A stretch of 64,000 nt of DNA from Citreicoccus inhibens (lineage in GTDB: Bacteria > Myxococcota > Myxococcia > Myxococcales > Myxococcaceae). The stretch spans positions 62,001 through 126,000 of the forward strand of contig NZ_JAHNZT010000013.1 of NCBI RefSeq assembly GCF_019039035.1. The letters are read 5' to 3'. Each line of letters begins with the position of its first letter. Position 1 is the first letter of the stretch. The notes beneath the pieces were generated by a model that had not been told where the DNA came from, did no database searches, and saw only the letters and a program-made list of their open reading frames with translations. Below are positions 56,319-64,000 of the stretch, in pieces. Both the position numbers and the translations under genes were made by a program.

Positions 56319-59279
56319 ATGGGCACCAGGAACCGCGTGAACCATCCGCTTGCCAGCCTCGTCGGGCCGCTGCGCTACGCCTGCCAGCGCGACTTCGCTC
56401 AGCTCGCCATCGTCCGGGACTTGCGCACCCTCATGGAGCGCGCCCTGGCCGGAGCGAGCGGCGTGGACGCGGCGGCGGTCGCGCACCTGCGCGCGGCCTT
56501 GCCCTACGTGGATCCGCCCACGCCACCGGAGCGCCGCAAGAGCGCGCTGCGCCAGGTGGTGGCGGCCCTGAAGCAGAGCGGCGTGCCCCTGCCCGCCGAA
56601 CTGGAGCCCCTGACGCAAGACGCGGGACGCACGGCGCCGCGCCAGCAGGACGTGCCCCCGGGGTATGTGCCCACGTGGAGGTCCACGGCTCCGGTGCCGG
56701 ATCCGCATCGCGCCGGTGCGACGCGTGCGAGCCCGAGTGCCTCGCGGACGGCGTCGAGCGCGCGCGACGACCACTCGGAGCCGTCCATGCGGTCGCGTGC
56801 TGCTTCCGTGCATGGCGACCGCGCGAATACCGCGATGCGCTCGGGGCCGGCGGGTGGCCGCGAGGGAGTCCTGAACTCCATCCCCGCTGCGACCGCCGGA
56901 CCTGCGCGCAACAGCTCACCAGCGCCTACCCAAGCGCCGGTGTCCGCGGCGGGTGCTTCCAGTGCGCCGACCTCGCGCCCGGCTGCCTCGGCACGGCACG
57001 GCGCGACGGCGGCTCGCGAAGTGCTCGCGCTCACCCCCGTGAGCAAGTCGAGCGCGAAGCCGTCCGCCGCCGGCAGCGCGGCGTCGAAGGCCGAGGCCGC
57101 ACGGACGCGCAAGAAGAAGCGCGCGGTGGGCGCCGAGGCTTCTCGCTCCGAGGCGAAGCTCCTGTCCATCGCGCCTCGCTCGGGCCCGCTGTCCTCGCCG
57201 CTCGCCACGCTGGGCAAGCGCCTGGGACCCCGTCTGGTGTCGGCGCTGGACAAGAAGGGGCTGCGCCGCATGGGTGACATCCTCTTCCTCCTGCCGCGGT
57301 GCTACGAGGACCGCCGGCGCCTGAAGACGATCGCCGAGCTGGAGCCAGGCGAGCGCGGCGTCACCGTCGGCATCGTCAAGCTCGCGGAGTTCGCGCCGAG
57401 CCGACAAGGCAAGCGGATGTTCAAGGCGGTCGTGGGCGATCGCTCGGGCACCATCGCGGCCACGTACTTCCATGCTGGCCCCTGGCTCAAGAGTCGCTTC
57501 ACCGTGGGCAAGCAGATCGTCCTCTCGGGCGAAGTCCGCGCCTCCATGAGCGGCCGGGAGATGGCGCACCCGGAGATCGAACCGGCCGAGGGGCTGGAGT
57601 CCACCACCTCCGTCCACTTCCACCGCATCGTGCCCATCTACCCGGGCTTCGAGCGCGGCGAGCAGCGCTCGTTCCGGGAGGTGGCCTCGCGCGTCAGCGA
57701 GCAGCACGCGCACCACTTGGAGGAACCGCTCCCCCCCGAACTCCGTCGGCGCATGCACCTGATGGGGCTGTCGGACGCGCTGCGGTACATCCACTTTCCG
57801 CCCGAGGATGCGGACCTGGAGGCGCTCGACGCGCACCAGAGCCCAGCGCACCGACGACTCGCGTTCGATGAGCTGTTCTTCCTTCAGCTCGGGATGGCCC
57901 TCAAGCGTCAGGGCGTGAAGGCCGAGGAGGGCATCCGCTTCGACGTGTCCCCCGAGCGGTTGGCGAAGGCACAAGGCGCGCTGCCCTTCCAGCTGACGGG
58001 CGCGCAGGCCCGGGTGGTGGAGGAGCTGTCGCGAGACATGGCCCGGCCCGAGCCGATGACGCGGCTGGTGCAAGGCGACGTGGGCAGCGGGAAGACGGCG
58101 GTGGCGCTCGTCGCCGCGATGGTGGCGTTGCAGGACGGCTACCAGGTGGCGGTGATGGCGCCCACCGAGATCCTGGCCGAGCAACATGAGCGCACCTTCC
58201 GCCGCGTGCTGGAGCCGCTCGGCTTCAAGGTCGGGCTGGTGAGCGCGGCGGGCACGGCGAAGCACAAGCGGCAGATCCGCGAGGCGCTCGCGGCCGGAGC
58301 GCTGCACCTCGCGGTGGGCACGCACGCGCTCATCGAGGGCGGGGTGTCGTTCCAGCGACTGGGGCTCGTCGTCATTGACGAGCAGCACCGCTTCGGCGTG
58401 CTCCAGCGTCACTCGCTGATGAGCAAGGGGCTCACGCCGGACGTGCTGGTGATGACGGCGACGCCCATTCCTCGCACGCTCGCGATGACGCTGTACGGAG
58501 ACCTGGATGTCTCCATCATCGATCAGCTCCCCCCGGGCCGAACGCCCATCACCACGCGCGTCTTCAACGACAAGCAGCGGGCCCGCGTGTACGAGGCGGT
58601 GTCGGCCGAGCTGGCCAAGGGGCATCAGGCCTACGTCGTCTATCCGCTGGTGGAGGAGTCCGAGAAGCTCGACCTGGAGGACGCCACGCGTGGCGCGGAG
58701 AAGCTCGCGAAGGTGTTCCCCGAGGCGCGGGTGGGCTTGCTGCACGGGCGGATGAAGGCCGACGAGAAGGACGCCGTCATGGCGGCGTTCCGTGAGAAGG
58801 AGCTGCACCTCCTGGTGTGCACCACCGTGGTCGAGGTGGGGGTGGACGTGCCCAACGCCTCGGTGATGGTGGTCGAGTCCGCCGAGCGCTTCGGCCTTTC
58901 ACAGCTTCACCAGCTTCGCGGGCGCGTGGGCCGAGGCGCCGCGGCCAGCTTCTGCTTCCTGGTGGCCGGCAGCGCGCGCTCCTGGGAGTCCACCGAGCGA
59001 CTGGCCGTCATGGAGGGCAGCAGCGACGGCTTCGTCATCGCCGAGAAGGACCTGGAGATTCGCGGGCCCGGCGAGTTCCTCGGCACGCGGCAGAGCGGCC
59101 TGCCGGAGCTGGCGGTGGCGAACCTCGCGCGCGACAGTGACTTGCTGTCCTTGGCCCAACAGGAAGCCCGGCGCATCTTGGAGAAGGACCCCGAGCTGAA
59201 GTCCGCGGAGAACCAGGGGCTCGTGAAGGCGCTCGAGGAGCGGTGGGAAGGCCGTCTGGCGCTCGCGCGGGTCGGATAG
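56319..59279 (+). CDS. recG: ATP-dependent DNA helicase RecG with long N-terminal extension
   Basis: 986 residues, about 290 more than E. coli RecG. The classic RecG body starts near residue 290. It has the wedge/OB-fold region, Walker A G-D-V-G-S-G-K-T (about 585-592), D-E-Q-H (about 686-689), T-A-T-P-I-P-R-T-L (about 713-721) and the C-terminal helicase lobe. The extension has a folded-looking part (residues 5-85) and a low-complexity Ala/Ser/Thr/Pro linker (about 100-270). RecG remodels stalled forks and R-loops. A GTG six codons later is a possible start. The extension may be a protein-binding module; that is unproven. Confidence 0.93.
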   Translation: MGTRNRVNHPLASLVGPLRYACQRDFAQLAIVRDLRTLMERALAGASGVDAAAVAHLRAALPYVDPPTPPERRKSALRQVVAALKQSGVPLPAELEPLTQDAGRTAPRQQDVPPGYVPTWRSTAPVPDPHRAGATRASPSASRTASSARDDHSEPSMRSRAASVHGDRANTAMRSGPAGGREGVLNSIPAATAGPARNSSPAPTQAPVSAAGASSAPTSRPAASARHGATAAREVLALTPVSKSSAKPSAAGSAASKAEAARTRKKKRAVGAEASRSEAKLLSIAPRSGPLSSPLATLGKRLGPRLVSALDKKGLRRMGDILFLLPRCYEDRRRLKTIAELEPGERGVTVGIVKLAEFAPSRQGKRMFKAVVGDRSGTIAATYFHAGPWLKSRFTVGKQIVLSGEVRASMSGREMAHPEIEPAEGLESTTSVHFHRIVPIYPGFERGEQRSFREVASRVSEQHAHHLEEPLPPELRRRMHLMGLSDALRYIHFPPEDADLEALDAHQSPAHRRLAFDELFFLQLGMALKRQGVKAEEGIRFDVSPERLAKAQGALPFQLTGAQARVVEELSRDMARPEPMTRLVQGDVGSGKTAVALVAAMVALQDGYQVAVMAPTEILAEQHERTFRRVLEPLGFKVGLVSAAGTAKHKRQIREALAAGALHLAVGTHALIEGGVSFQRLGLVVIDEQHRFGVLQRHSLMSKGLTPDVLVMTATPIPRTLAMTLYGDLDVSIIDQLPPGRTPITTRVFNDKQRARVYEAVSAELAKGHQAYVVYPLVEESEKLDLEDATRGAEKLAKVFPEARVGLLHGRMKADEKDAVMAAFREKELHLLVCTTVVEVGVDVPNASVMVVESAERFGLSQLHQLRGRVGRGAAASFCFLVAGSARSWESTERLAVMEGSSDGFVIAEKDLEIRGPGEFLGTRQSGLPELAVANLARDSDLLSLAQQEARRILEKDPELKSAENQGLVKALEERWEGRLALARVG

Positions 59280-59281
59280 CG

Positions 59282-59305
59282 GCCCGCCCTCGCTGCGCAG
59301 CGGGC
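59282..59305 (+). terminator. weak stem-loop after recG
   Basis: GCCCGC (59282-59287) pairs with GCGGGC (59300-59305) just after the recG stop, with a 12-base loop that can itself fold. Possible terminator or mRNA 3' end. Confidence 0.3.
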
Positions 59306-59322
59306 GTGGTTAACCTAGACGC

Positions 59323-59952
59323 ATGGGAGACCAGGAGCGCGCGGAGTATCTGGCGCGACAGGGCATTCAGGATCGCCGGGTGCTGGAGGCCATCGCCCAC
59401 CTGCGTCGCGCGGAGTTCGTGCCGGAGCAGGAGCGAGCCCGTGCGGGTGCGGACACGCCCCTGTCCATCGGCCAGGGACAGACCATCAGCCAGCCGTACA
59501 TCGTCGCGCTGATGACCCAGGCCCTGCGCCTCGAAGGCCACGAGCGCGTCCTGGAGATCGGCACTGGCTCTGGCTACCAGACGGCGGTGCTCGCTCAGCT
59601 CTGTCGCGAGGTGTTCACGGTGGAGCTGTTGCCGGACTTGTCTCGAACGGCGCAAGGGCTGCTCACCCGGCTGGGCTTTCAGGACATCGCGTACCGCGTG
59701 GGAGACGGCACGCGAGGCTGGCCCGAGGAAGCCCCCTTCGACGCCATCCTCGCCACCGCCGCGCCGGAGGAGGTGCCGGCCGCCCTGGTGGCGCAGCTCA
59801 CGCGGGGGGGGCGCATGGTCATCCCCGTGGGGCCGGCGTATGGCTCGCAGGAACTGCTGCGCATCCACCGAGGCCCCCCGGGCACGTTGCCCCGGGTGGA
59901 GCATCTGCTCCCGGTGCGCTTCGTCCCCATGGTGGAAACGACCCCACTTTGA
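59323..59952 (+). CDS. pcm: protein-L-isoaspartate O-methyltransferase
   Basis: 209 residues. The Pcm signature is complete: R-R-A-E-F-V-P (about 28-34), Q-T-I-S-Q-P-Y-I-V-A-L-M (about 53-64), the SAM-binding V-L-E-I-G-T-G-S-G-Y-Q-T-A-V-L (about 76-90) and a distal D-A-I-L-A-T-A-A-P region. It repairs isoaspartyl residues that form in ageing proteins and is useful for long-lived spores, which fits a sporulating lifestyle by inference. It is followed at 33 bases by an acetyltransferase-like gene on the same strand. Confidence 0.94.
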   Translation: MGDQERAEYLARQGIQDRRVLEAIAHLRRAEFVPEQERARAGADTPLSIGQGQTISQPYIVALMTQALRLEGHERVLEIGTGSGYQTAVLAQLCREVFTVELLPDLSRTAQGLLTRLGFQDIAYRVGDGTRGWPEEAPFDAILATAAPEEVPAALVAQLTRGGRMVIPVGPAYGSQELLRIHRGPPGTLPRVEHLLPVRFVPMVETTPL

Positions 59953-59985
59953 CAACGGCGGGGAATGGGCGGCGAGATCGCTCCC

Positions 59986-60408
59986 ATGTCCTCACACGCC
60001 GACAACTCGCCCGCCGAGGTGGTGCCCGTCCGGTACGACCCCTCACAGCACTTCGAACAGCTTCAGAGCTGGTTCGCCCACCGCAACGAGATGCTCACGC
60101 CCGATGCCCTTCCGCGCGTGGGCTTCATCGTCCCGGGCAAGGCGGCCGGGTTCCTCTACCAGACGGACAGCTCGGTGGCGTGGATTGAAGGGCTCGTGGC
60201 CTCACCGTCGCTGAGCAAGGCCGAGCGCAACGTGGTGGTGGACGCCATCGTCAGAGCCGTGTGCGAGGAGTCGAGCAAGCTCGGCTTCAAGACGCTCCTG
60301 GGCTACACGGTGCTGGATGTGGTGGTCGAGCGCGCGAAGCGCCTCGGGTTCAACCACGTGAGTAGTGGCTTTCACCTCGTGGCAATGGGGCTGAACCCTT
60401 CCACCTGA
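59986..60408 (+). CDS. GNAT-like acetyltransferase-fold protein
   Basis: 140 residues. Strands and helices in GNAT order are visible: a substrate arm (about 15-60), a beta-bulge region W-I-E-G-L-V-A-S-P (about 65-73), and a pyrophosphate-binding-like helix followed by L-L-G-Y-T-V and a final L-G-F-N-H-V pair. The canonical Q/R-x-x-G-x-G/A acetyl-CoA loop is not clear, so activity is not certain. I take the second in-frame ATG, which has better ribosome-site spacing. The first ATG (59965) lies directly against a GGGGA. Confidence 0.66.
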   Translation: MSSHADNSPAEVVPVRYDPSQHFEQLQSWFAHRNEMLTPDALPRVGFIVPGKAAGFLYQTDSSVAWIEGLVASPSLSKAERNVVVDAIVRAVCEESSKLGFKTLLGYTVLDVVVERAKRLGFNHVSSGFHLVAMGLNPST

Positions 60409-60502
60409 GGGCCTCGGACTGGCGCGTGGCCCCTCGGGTGCCCTCCGGGGGCACCCCGGGGTGCGTTGCCCCAGGGCAAGGCCGCCGATAACGTGCCATG
60501 CC

Positions 60503-61063
60503 ATGATCATCTGCCCGGTCTGCGACCACGTTCAGCCTCAAGGCGACGAGTGTGAAACCTGCGGCAAGCGGTTTCCCGTCGTGAACCTGGCCGAGGCGCC
60601 CCCGGTGGAGACGCTGCCGGAGCTGGAGCTGACGCACCACGCCAACGGGCGCGTCGCCGTGGAGACGGCTCCACTTCCCGAGTTGGATTTGACGCGGCTG
60701 CGCTCGGGGCCGGACCTTCCCGCGATGGTGGTGCCGGACCTGGAGTTGACGCGGACGGGCGACACGGGCGCCGTTCCAGTCGCGCCGATGAACGACCTGG
60801 ACACGGGCCGCGCCGCGGATGACGGCGTGCGGACCGCGGCGCCGGTGGGCGCGGTGGTGTGCCGCTATTGCAAGCACGTGCAGTCCGAGGGCCTGTTGTG
60901 CGATCGCTGTGGAATGCGGCTGCCGAGGGCGCGCATCGCGGCGCCGGTGGCGCCGACCCGCGCGGCGGAGGGGGACTGGCTGCCTTGTCCCGTGTGCCAC
61001 ACGCCCACGCGGCCGGGGCGCAACTGCACCGAGTGTGGCGCGCGCGTGCAGGCGGAGGCGTGA
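60503..61063 (+). CDS. triple zinc-ribbon protein
   Basis: 186 residues with three four-cysteine knuckles: C-P-V-C/C-E-T-C (about 4-20), C-R-Y-C/C-D-R-C (about 116-133) and C-P-V-C/C-T-E-C (about 163-180). Each would bind one zinc. Between the first two lies a stretch of repeated L-E-L-T/L-D-L-T segments (about 35-90). There is no enzyme motif; such proteins are usually adaptors or regulators. Its stop overlaps a GTG (GTGA) that is in frame with thrC, so translational coupling is likely. The role in threonine metabolism is unknown. Confidence 0.7.
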   Translation: MIICPVCDHVQPQGDECETCGKRFPVVNLAEAPPVETLPELELTHHANGRVAVETAPLPELDLTRLRSGPDLPAMVVPDLELTRTGDTGAVPVAPMNDLDTGRAADDGVRTAAPVGAVVCRYCKHVQSEGLLCDRCGMRLPRARIAAPVAPTRAAEGDWLPCPVCHTPTRPGRNCTECGARVQAEA

Positions 61064-61071
61064 GCGCGGCC

Positions 61072-62394
61072 ATGCACGCGGACTACGCATGCAGCGAGGG
61101 CTGCGGCTTTCGGGCCTCGCTGCTCGACATCGTCTATCGCTGTCCTCGGTGCGGCAGCCTGTTGGAGGTCGCGCACGACCTGGAGGCGCTGCGCGCGACG
61201 CCGGCCTCTGAGTGGAAGCGCCGCTTCGAGGGCCGCTTCGGCGCGGCGCGGATTCCGGATGCCTCGGGCGTGTGGGGCAAGCGCGAGTGGGCGTATCCGC
61301 AGCTGCCCGTCGAGGACATCGTCTCGCTGGGCGAGGGGCGCGTGCCGCTCAAGGCGCTGCCGCGCATGGCCTCGGCGCTGGGGCTGGGCGCGTTGGACTT
61401 GATGGAGTGCGGCGTCTCGCCCACGGGCAGCTTCAAGGACTGGGGCATGACGGTCCTGGTGTCCGCCGTGAAGCACCTGCGCTCGCGCGGCGTGCCGGTG
61501 CGCGCGGTGGCGTGCGCGTCCACGGGCGACACCTCCGCGGCGCTCGCGGCCTACTGCGCGGCGGCGGGCATCCCCGCGGTCGTCTTCCTCCCGAGGGACA
61601 AGGTGTCGCTCGCGCAGCTCGTGCAGCCCATCGCGAATGGCGCGCGAGTCTTGTCGCTGGACACGGACTTCGACGGCTGCATGCGGCTGGTGCAGGCGGT
61701 GACGGCGGACACGGGGCTGTATCTGGCCAACTCGATGAACTCGCTGCGCATCGAGGGGCAGAAGATGATCGCCGTGGAGTTGTGCCAGGACCTGGGCTGG
61801 GAGCCGCCGGACTGGGTGGTGATTCCGGGCGGCAACCTGGGCAACGCCAGCGCGCTGGGCCGAGGCTTCGAGCTCATGTTGTCGCTGGGCCTCATCACGC
61901 GCCGTCCCCGCATCGCGGTGGCGCAGGCGCAGCGGGCCAACCCCTTCGCGCGCGCCTTCCGAGGCGGGTTCCGCGAGTGGGTCCCCATGCAGGCCGAGCA
62001 CACCCTCGCGTCCGCCATCCAGATTGGCAACCCGGTGTCGTTCCGGCGCGCGGTGCGAATGCTCCAGGCCTTCGAGGGCGTGGTGGAGGAAGCCACCGAG
62101 TCCGAGCTGGCGAACGCGGCCGCGCGGGCCGACCGCGAGGGCACCTTCGCGTGTCCTCAGACGGGCGTGGCGCTCGCGGCGGTGGAGAAGCTGGTGGCGC
62201 GTGGCGTGATTGCGCGAGACGCGCGCGTGGCCGTCATCTCCACGGCGCACGGCCTCAAGTTCGCGGACTTCAAGGTCGGCTACCACCGCTCGGCGCTCGC
62301 CGACGTGGCGAGCGCCTACGCGAATCCGCCGGTGAACCTGCCGGCGGAGCTGGACGCGGTGAAGGCCGCGCTCGCGGACCTCAGCGGACCTTGA
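61072..62394 (+). CDS. thrC: threonine synthase with N-terminal zinc ribbon
   Basis: 440 residues. A zinc-ribbon-like start (C-S-E-G-C and C-P-R-C-G, residues 6-27) precedes the fold-type II PLP enzyme. The PLP Lys is in S-P-T-G-S-F-K-D-W-G-M (about 114-124), A-C-A-S-T-G-D-T-S-A-A-L-A-A is at about 144-157, and the phosphate loop P-G-G-N-L-G-N is at about 253-259. It converts O-phosphohomoserine to threonine. I use the ATG; a GTG 12 bases upstream overlaps the previous stop and is also possible. The 3' end overlaps the convergent ribBA-like gene by 14 bases. Confidence 0.92.
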   Translation: MHADYACSEGCGFRASLLDIVYRCPRCGSLLEVAHDLEALRATPASEWKRRFEGRFGAARIPDASGVWGKREWAYPQLPVEDIVSLGEGRVPLKALPRMASALGLGALDLMECGVSPTGSFKDWGMTVLVSAVKHLRSRGVPVRAVACASTGDTSAALAAYCAAAGIPAVVFLPRDKVSLAQLVQPIANGARVLSLDTDFDGCMRLVQAVTADTGLYLANSMNSLRIEGQKMIAVELCQDLGWEPPDWVVIPGGNLGNASALGRGFELMLSLGLITRRPRIAVAQAQRANPFARAFRGGFREWVPMQAEHTLASAIQIGNPVSFRRAVRMLQAFEGVVEEATESELANAAARADREGTFACPQTGVALAAVEKLVARGVIARDARVAVISTAHGLKFADFKVGYHRSALADVASAYANPPVNLPAELDAVKAALADLSGP

Positions 62395-63505
62395 GCGGGA
62401 CGCGCGAGTCGATGGTGAGGCCGAACCCGGCCAGCCCGCGGTAGGTCATGTCCGTGTTGCTCATCAGGCGCATGGAGCGCACGCCCAGGTCCGTGAGGAT
62501 CTGGCAGCCCATGCCCAGGTCGCGCGACTCGTGCGGGCCCCGGCCGGAATGCGGGCTGCTGCCGTCGGTGTTGCGCTTGTGGTGGATGCCGAAGTCATCC
62601 CCGTGCATGCCCGGCAGGTAGACGAGCACGCCGGTGCCTTCGCGCGCGATGGTGGCCAGCGACTCGTCCAGCAACTGGTGGCACTGGCAGGTCGGCGAGC
62701 CGAACACGTCGCCCAACGCACAGGCGGCGTGCAGGCGCACGAGCGGGTGCGGCTGGCGGCTCGGGTCACCCTTCACCAGGACGAGTGACTTCACGCCATC
62801 GGGCATCCACGAGTAGGTCAGGGCGGTGAACTCGCCGTGGCGCGTGGTGACGGTGTGCTGTCCCGGCTCGCGGCGGACCAGCTTGTCCTTCCGGCGGCGG
62901 TACTCGATGAGGTCCGCGATGGTGATGACGGACAGGCGGTGCTCGCGCGCGAAGGCCTTGAGGTCCGGCATGCGCTGCATGGTGCCGTCGTCCTTCACCA
63001 ACTCGCAGAGGATGCCCGAGGGCTCGAAGCCCGCCAGCCGGGACAGGTCCACGGTGGCCTCGGTGTGGCCCGCGCGGCGCAGCACGCCGCCCTCGCGATA
63101 GCGCAGCGGGAAGATGTGGCCGGGGCGCAGGAAGTCGTCCGCCTGGCTGGCCGGGTTGACGAGGGCGCGGATGGTGGCGGCGCGGTCCACTGCGGAGACG
63201 CCCGTGGTGGTGCCGTGCCGGTAGTCCACGGACACGGTGAAGGCGGTGCGGTGCGACTCGGTGTTCTCCGCCACCATCTGCGGCAGCCGCAGGGCATCCA
63301 GCCGCTCGGCGAGCATGGGCATGCAGATGATGCCGCTGGTGTGGCGGACCATGAAGGCGATGTGCTCGGGGGTGACCTTCTCGGCCGCCATGATGAGGTC
63401 GCCCTCGTTCTCGCGGTCCTCATCGTCCGCGACGACGACGAACTTGCCGTTCCGGATGTCTCGGATGGCGTCCTCGATGGTGGACAGCTCGGTATCGTGG
63501 CTCAT
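62381..63505 (-). CDS. ribB: RibBA-like protein: DHBP synthase with degenerate GTP cyclohydrolase II half
   Basis: 374 residues. The N-terminal half (about 1-205) is a full 3,4-dihydroxy-2-butanone-4-phosphate synthase, with D-D-E-D-R-E-N-E-G-D (about 27-36), H-T-S-G-I-I-C and G-H-T-E-A-T-V-D-L. The C-terminal half keeps the GTP cyclohydrolase II fold and three spaced Cys (C-x10-C-x-C). It lacks the R-C-D-C-G form and the Q-E-G-R-G-I-G-L catalytic motif, reading G-M-H-G-D-D-F-G-I instead. It resembles the RibBX arrangement. DHBP synthase activity is expected, cyclohydrolase II activity is not. I start at the ATG of the DHBP domain; the long upstream frame is non-coding. Confidence 0.88.
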   Translation of the reverse strand: MSHDTELSTIEDAIRDIRNGKFVVVADDEDRENEGDLIMAAEKVTPEHIAFMVRHTSGIICMPMLAERLDALRLPQMVAENTESHRTAFTVSVDYRHGTTTGVSAVDRAATIRALVNPASQADDFLRPGHIFPLRYREGGVLRRAGHTEATVDLSRLAGFEPSGILCELVKDDGTMQRMPDLKAFAREHRLSVITIADLIEYRRRKDKLVRREPGQHTVTTRHGEFTALTYSWMPDGVKSLVLVKGDPSRQPHPLVRLHAACALGDVFGSPTCQCHQLLDESLATIAREGTGVLVYLPGMHGDDFGIHHKRNTDGSSPHSGRGPHESRDLGMGCQILTDLGVRSMRLMSNTDMTYRGLAGFGLTIDSRVPLKVR

Positions 63506-63553
63506 GCGGATGGTTAGCCGGGGAGTCAGGGGTGTGCTGCGAGAATCGCGTGG

Positions 63554-63582
63554 CATGTAGCGTTTGCGATCCACGCTGGCAA
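63554..63582 (-). promoter_or_regulatory. sigma-70-type promoter of the ribBA-like gene
   Basis: On the minus strand TTGCCA (63582-63577) and TACATG (63559-63554) are 17 bases apart, about 50 bases before the start codon. The transcript leader would be about 40 bases, too short for an FMN riboswitch. Confidence 0.55.
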
Positions 63583-63725
63583 GCCGCGTCATGGAGGCCC
63601 GCTCTGCTGGAGAAATGGGAGGGATGAGCCAGGGTGCGGCTCGGCTGCCCGGCTGCCTTGCCGGGACGGGGGCCGAGCGAGCTGACTCGACGACGACCCG
63701 GGGCTCGGCTAGGGTGCCCGGTCCC

Positions 63726-64000
63726 GTGAACGCTGACACTCAGGACCTGCGGGCCCGGCTCGACCTGCTTCAGGAGAGCCTGGCGATCCGCCAGAGCACC
63801 ACCCATTTCGCCCACACGGGCGTGTCCACCATCGCCGCGCTGCTGATTGGCGGGGCCTCCGCGAAGCTCTTCCATGACTCGCTGCGCACGCCGCATCTGG
63901 CGTACGGGGCGGCGGTGCTCTCGCTGGCCCTGCTCGTGTATGGCCTGCGCAACTACTGGAAGGGTCGGGCGGCGCTGGCGGATGAGCTCAAGCGCTTCGA
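63726..64000 (+). CDS. membrane protein, cut by the window edge
   Basis: Open from a GTG and running off the right end, so only about 91 residues are seen. There is a helical, charged N-terminus (L-R-A-R-L-D-L-L-Q-E-S-L), then two hydrophobic segments (about 33-50 and 62-80), and a charged helix (R-A-A-L-A-D-E-L-K-R-F) at the cut. No family recognised. It is divergent from the ribBA-like gene with a 220-base spacer. Confidence 0.6.
   Translation, partial: MNADTQDLRARLDLLQESLAIRQSTTHFAHTGVSTIAALLIGGASAKLFHDSLRTPHLAYGAAVLSLALLVYGLRNYWKGRAALADELKRF

Noticed and set aside
63506-63600. FMN riboswitch upstream of the ribBA-like gene
   Set aside because: No conserved FMN aptamer stretch, and the promoter leaves only about 40 bases of leader.
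62381-63739. Longer RibBA with 78 extra N-terminal residues
   Set aside because: The extra sequence lies over the promoter and is low-complexity. The family start fits the internal ATG at 63505.

Overview
The window is very GC-rich, densely coded DNA from a myxobacterium (Myxococcota, most likely the Myxococcus/Corallococcus/Cystobacter group). Three things point there. There is an eight-gene cluster with the layout of the sporulation operon nfsA-H. There is a MYXO-CTERM cell-surface sorting tail on the protein at 29052-30905. The translation initiation factor IF-3 gene has an AUC start codon and a long C-terminal tail, as described for M. xanthus dsg. I see no insertion sequence, prophage, CRISPR array, rRNA or tRNA. 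The region looks like stable chromosomal backbone.

Layout. 107-12129 (+) is an envelope-spanning machine: two paralogous outer-membrane barrels, three TPR proteins (one a lipoprotein), a tiny periplasmic protein, a trans-envelope FHA/TM/TonB-like protein and a third barrel. This order matches nfsA-H, the spore-coat paralogue of the gliding complex GltA-H, which is powered by the AglRQS motor. 12142-19 kb holds an NAD-dependent epimerase, an AraC-type regulator, the GTPase TypA/BipA, and a PocR-type sigma-54 activator translationally coupled to an alpha/beta hydrolase. 19-28.6 kb holds housekeeping genes: a zinc-type CDF exporter, an unknown protein, rsmD, coaD, an aspartate aminotransferase, a Pro-rich secreted protein, carB and infC (dsg). 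The only gene-free stretch over 300 bases follows (28560-29051). It carries the structured infC leader and two further inverted repeats.

29-46.6 kb mixes envelope, lipid and accessory functions: a MYXO-CTERM DUF4091 protein, an Omp85-like barrel downstream of a PlsC acyltransferase, a class 3 lipase, a fatty acid desaturase, peptide deformylase, an old-yellow-enzyme reductase, a Cys-rich secreted protein, a small barrel, a coupled pair of DUF4139 (MuiA-like) proteins, an alkyltransferase-like protein, an SMI1/KNR4-like protein, a secreted protein and a zinc-ribbon Ser/Thr kinase. 46.7-55 kb is the coupled pair alpha-2-macroglobulin/PbpC. 55-64 kb is again housekeeping: an FHA protein, greA, an N-terminally extended recG, pcm, an acetyltransferase-like protein, a triple zinc-ribbon protein, thrC, a RibBA-like protein whose GTP cyclohydrolase half lacks the catalytic signature, and the start of a membrane protein cut by the window edge.

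Sigma-70-like promoters with 17-18 base spacers can be read upstream of typA, greA and ribBA. GC-rich stem-loops that look like terminators sit after several genes. The observations most worth following are the complete nfs operon with an internal stem-loop, the infC leader whose two hairpins compete near the ribosome site, the degenerate RibBA, and the DUF4139 pair. Functional names rest on motif reading by eye. No database search was run.
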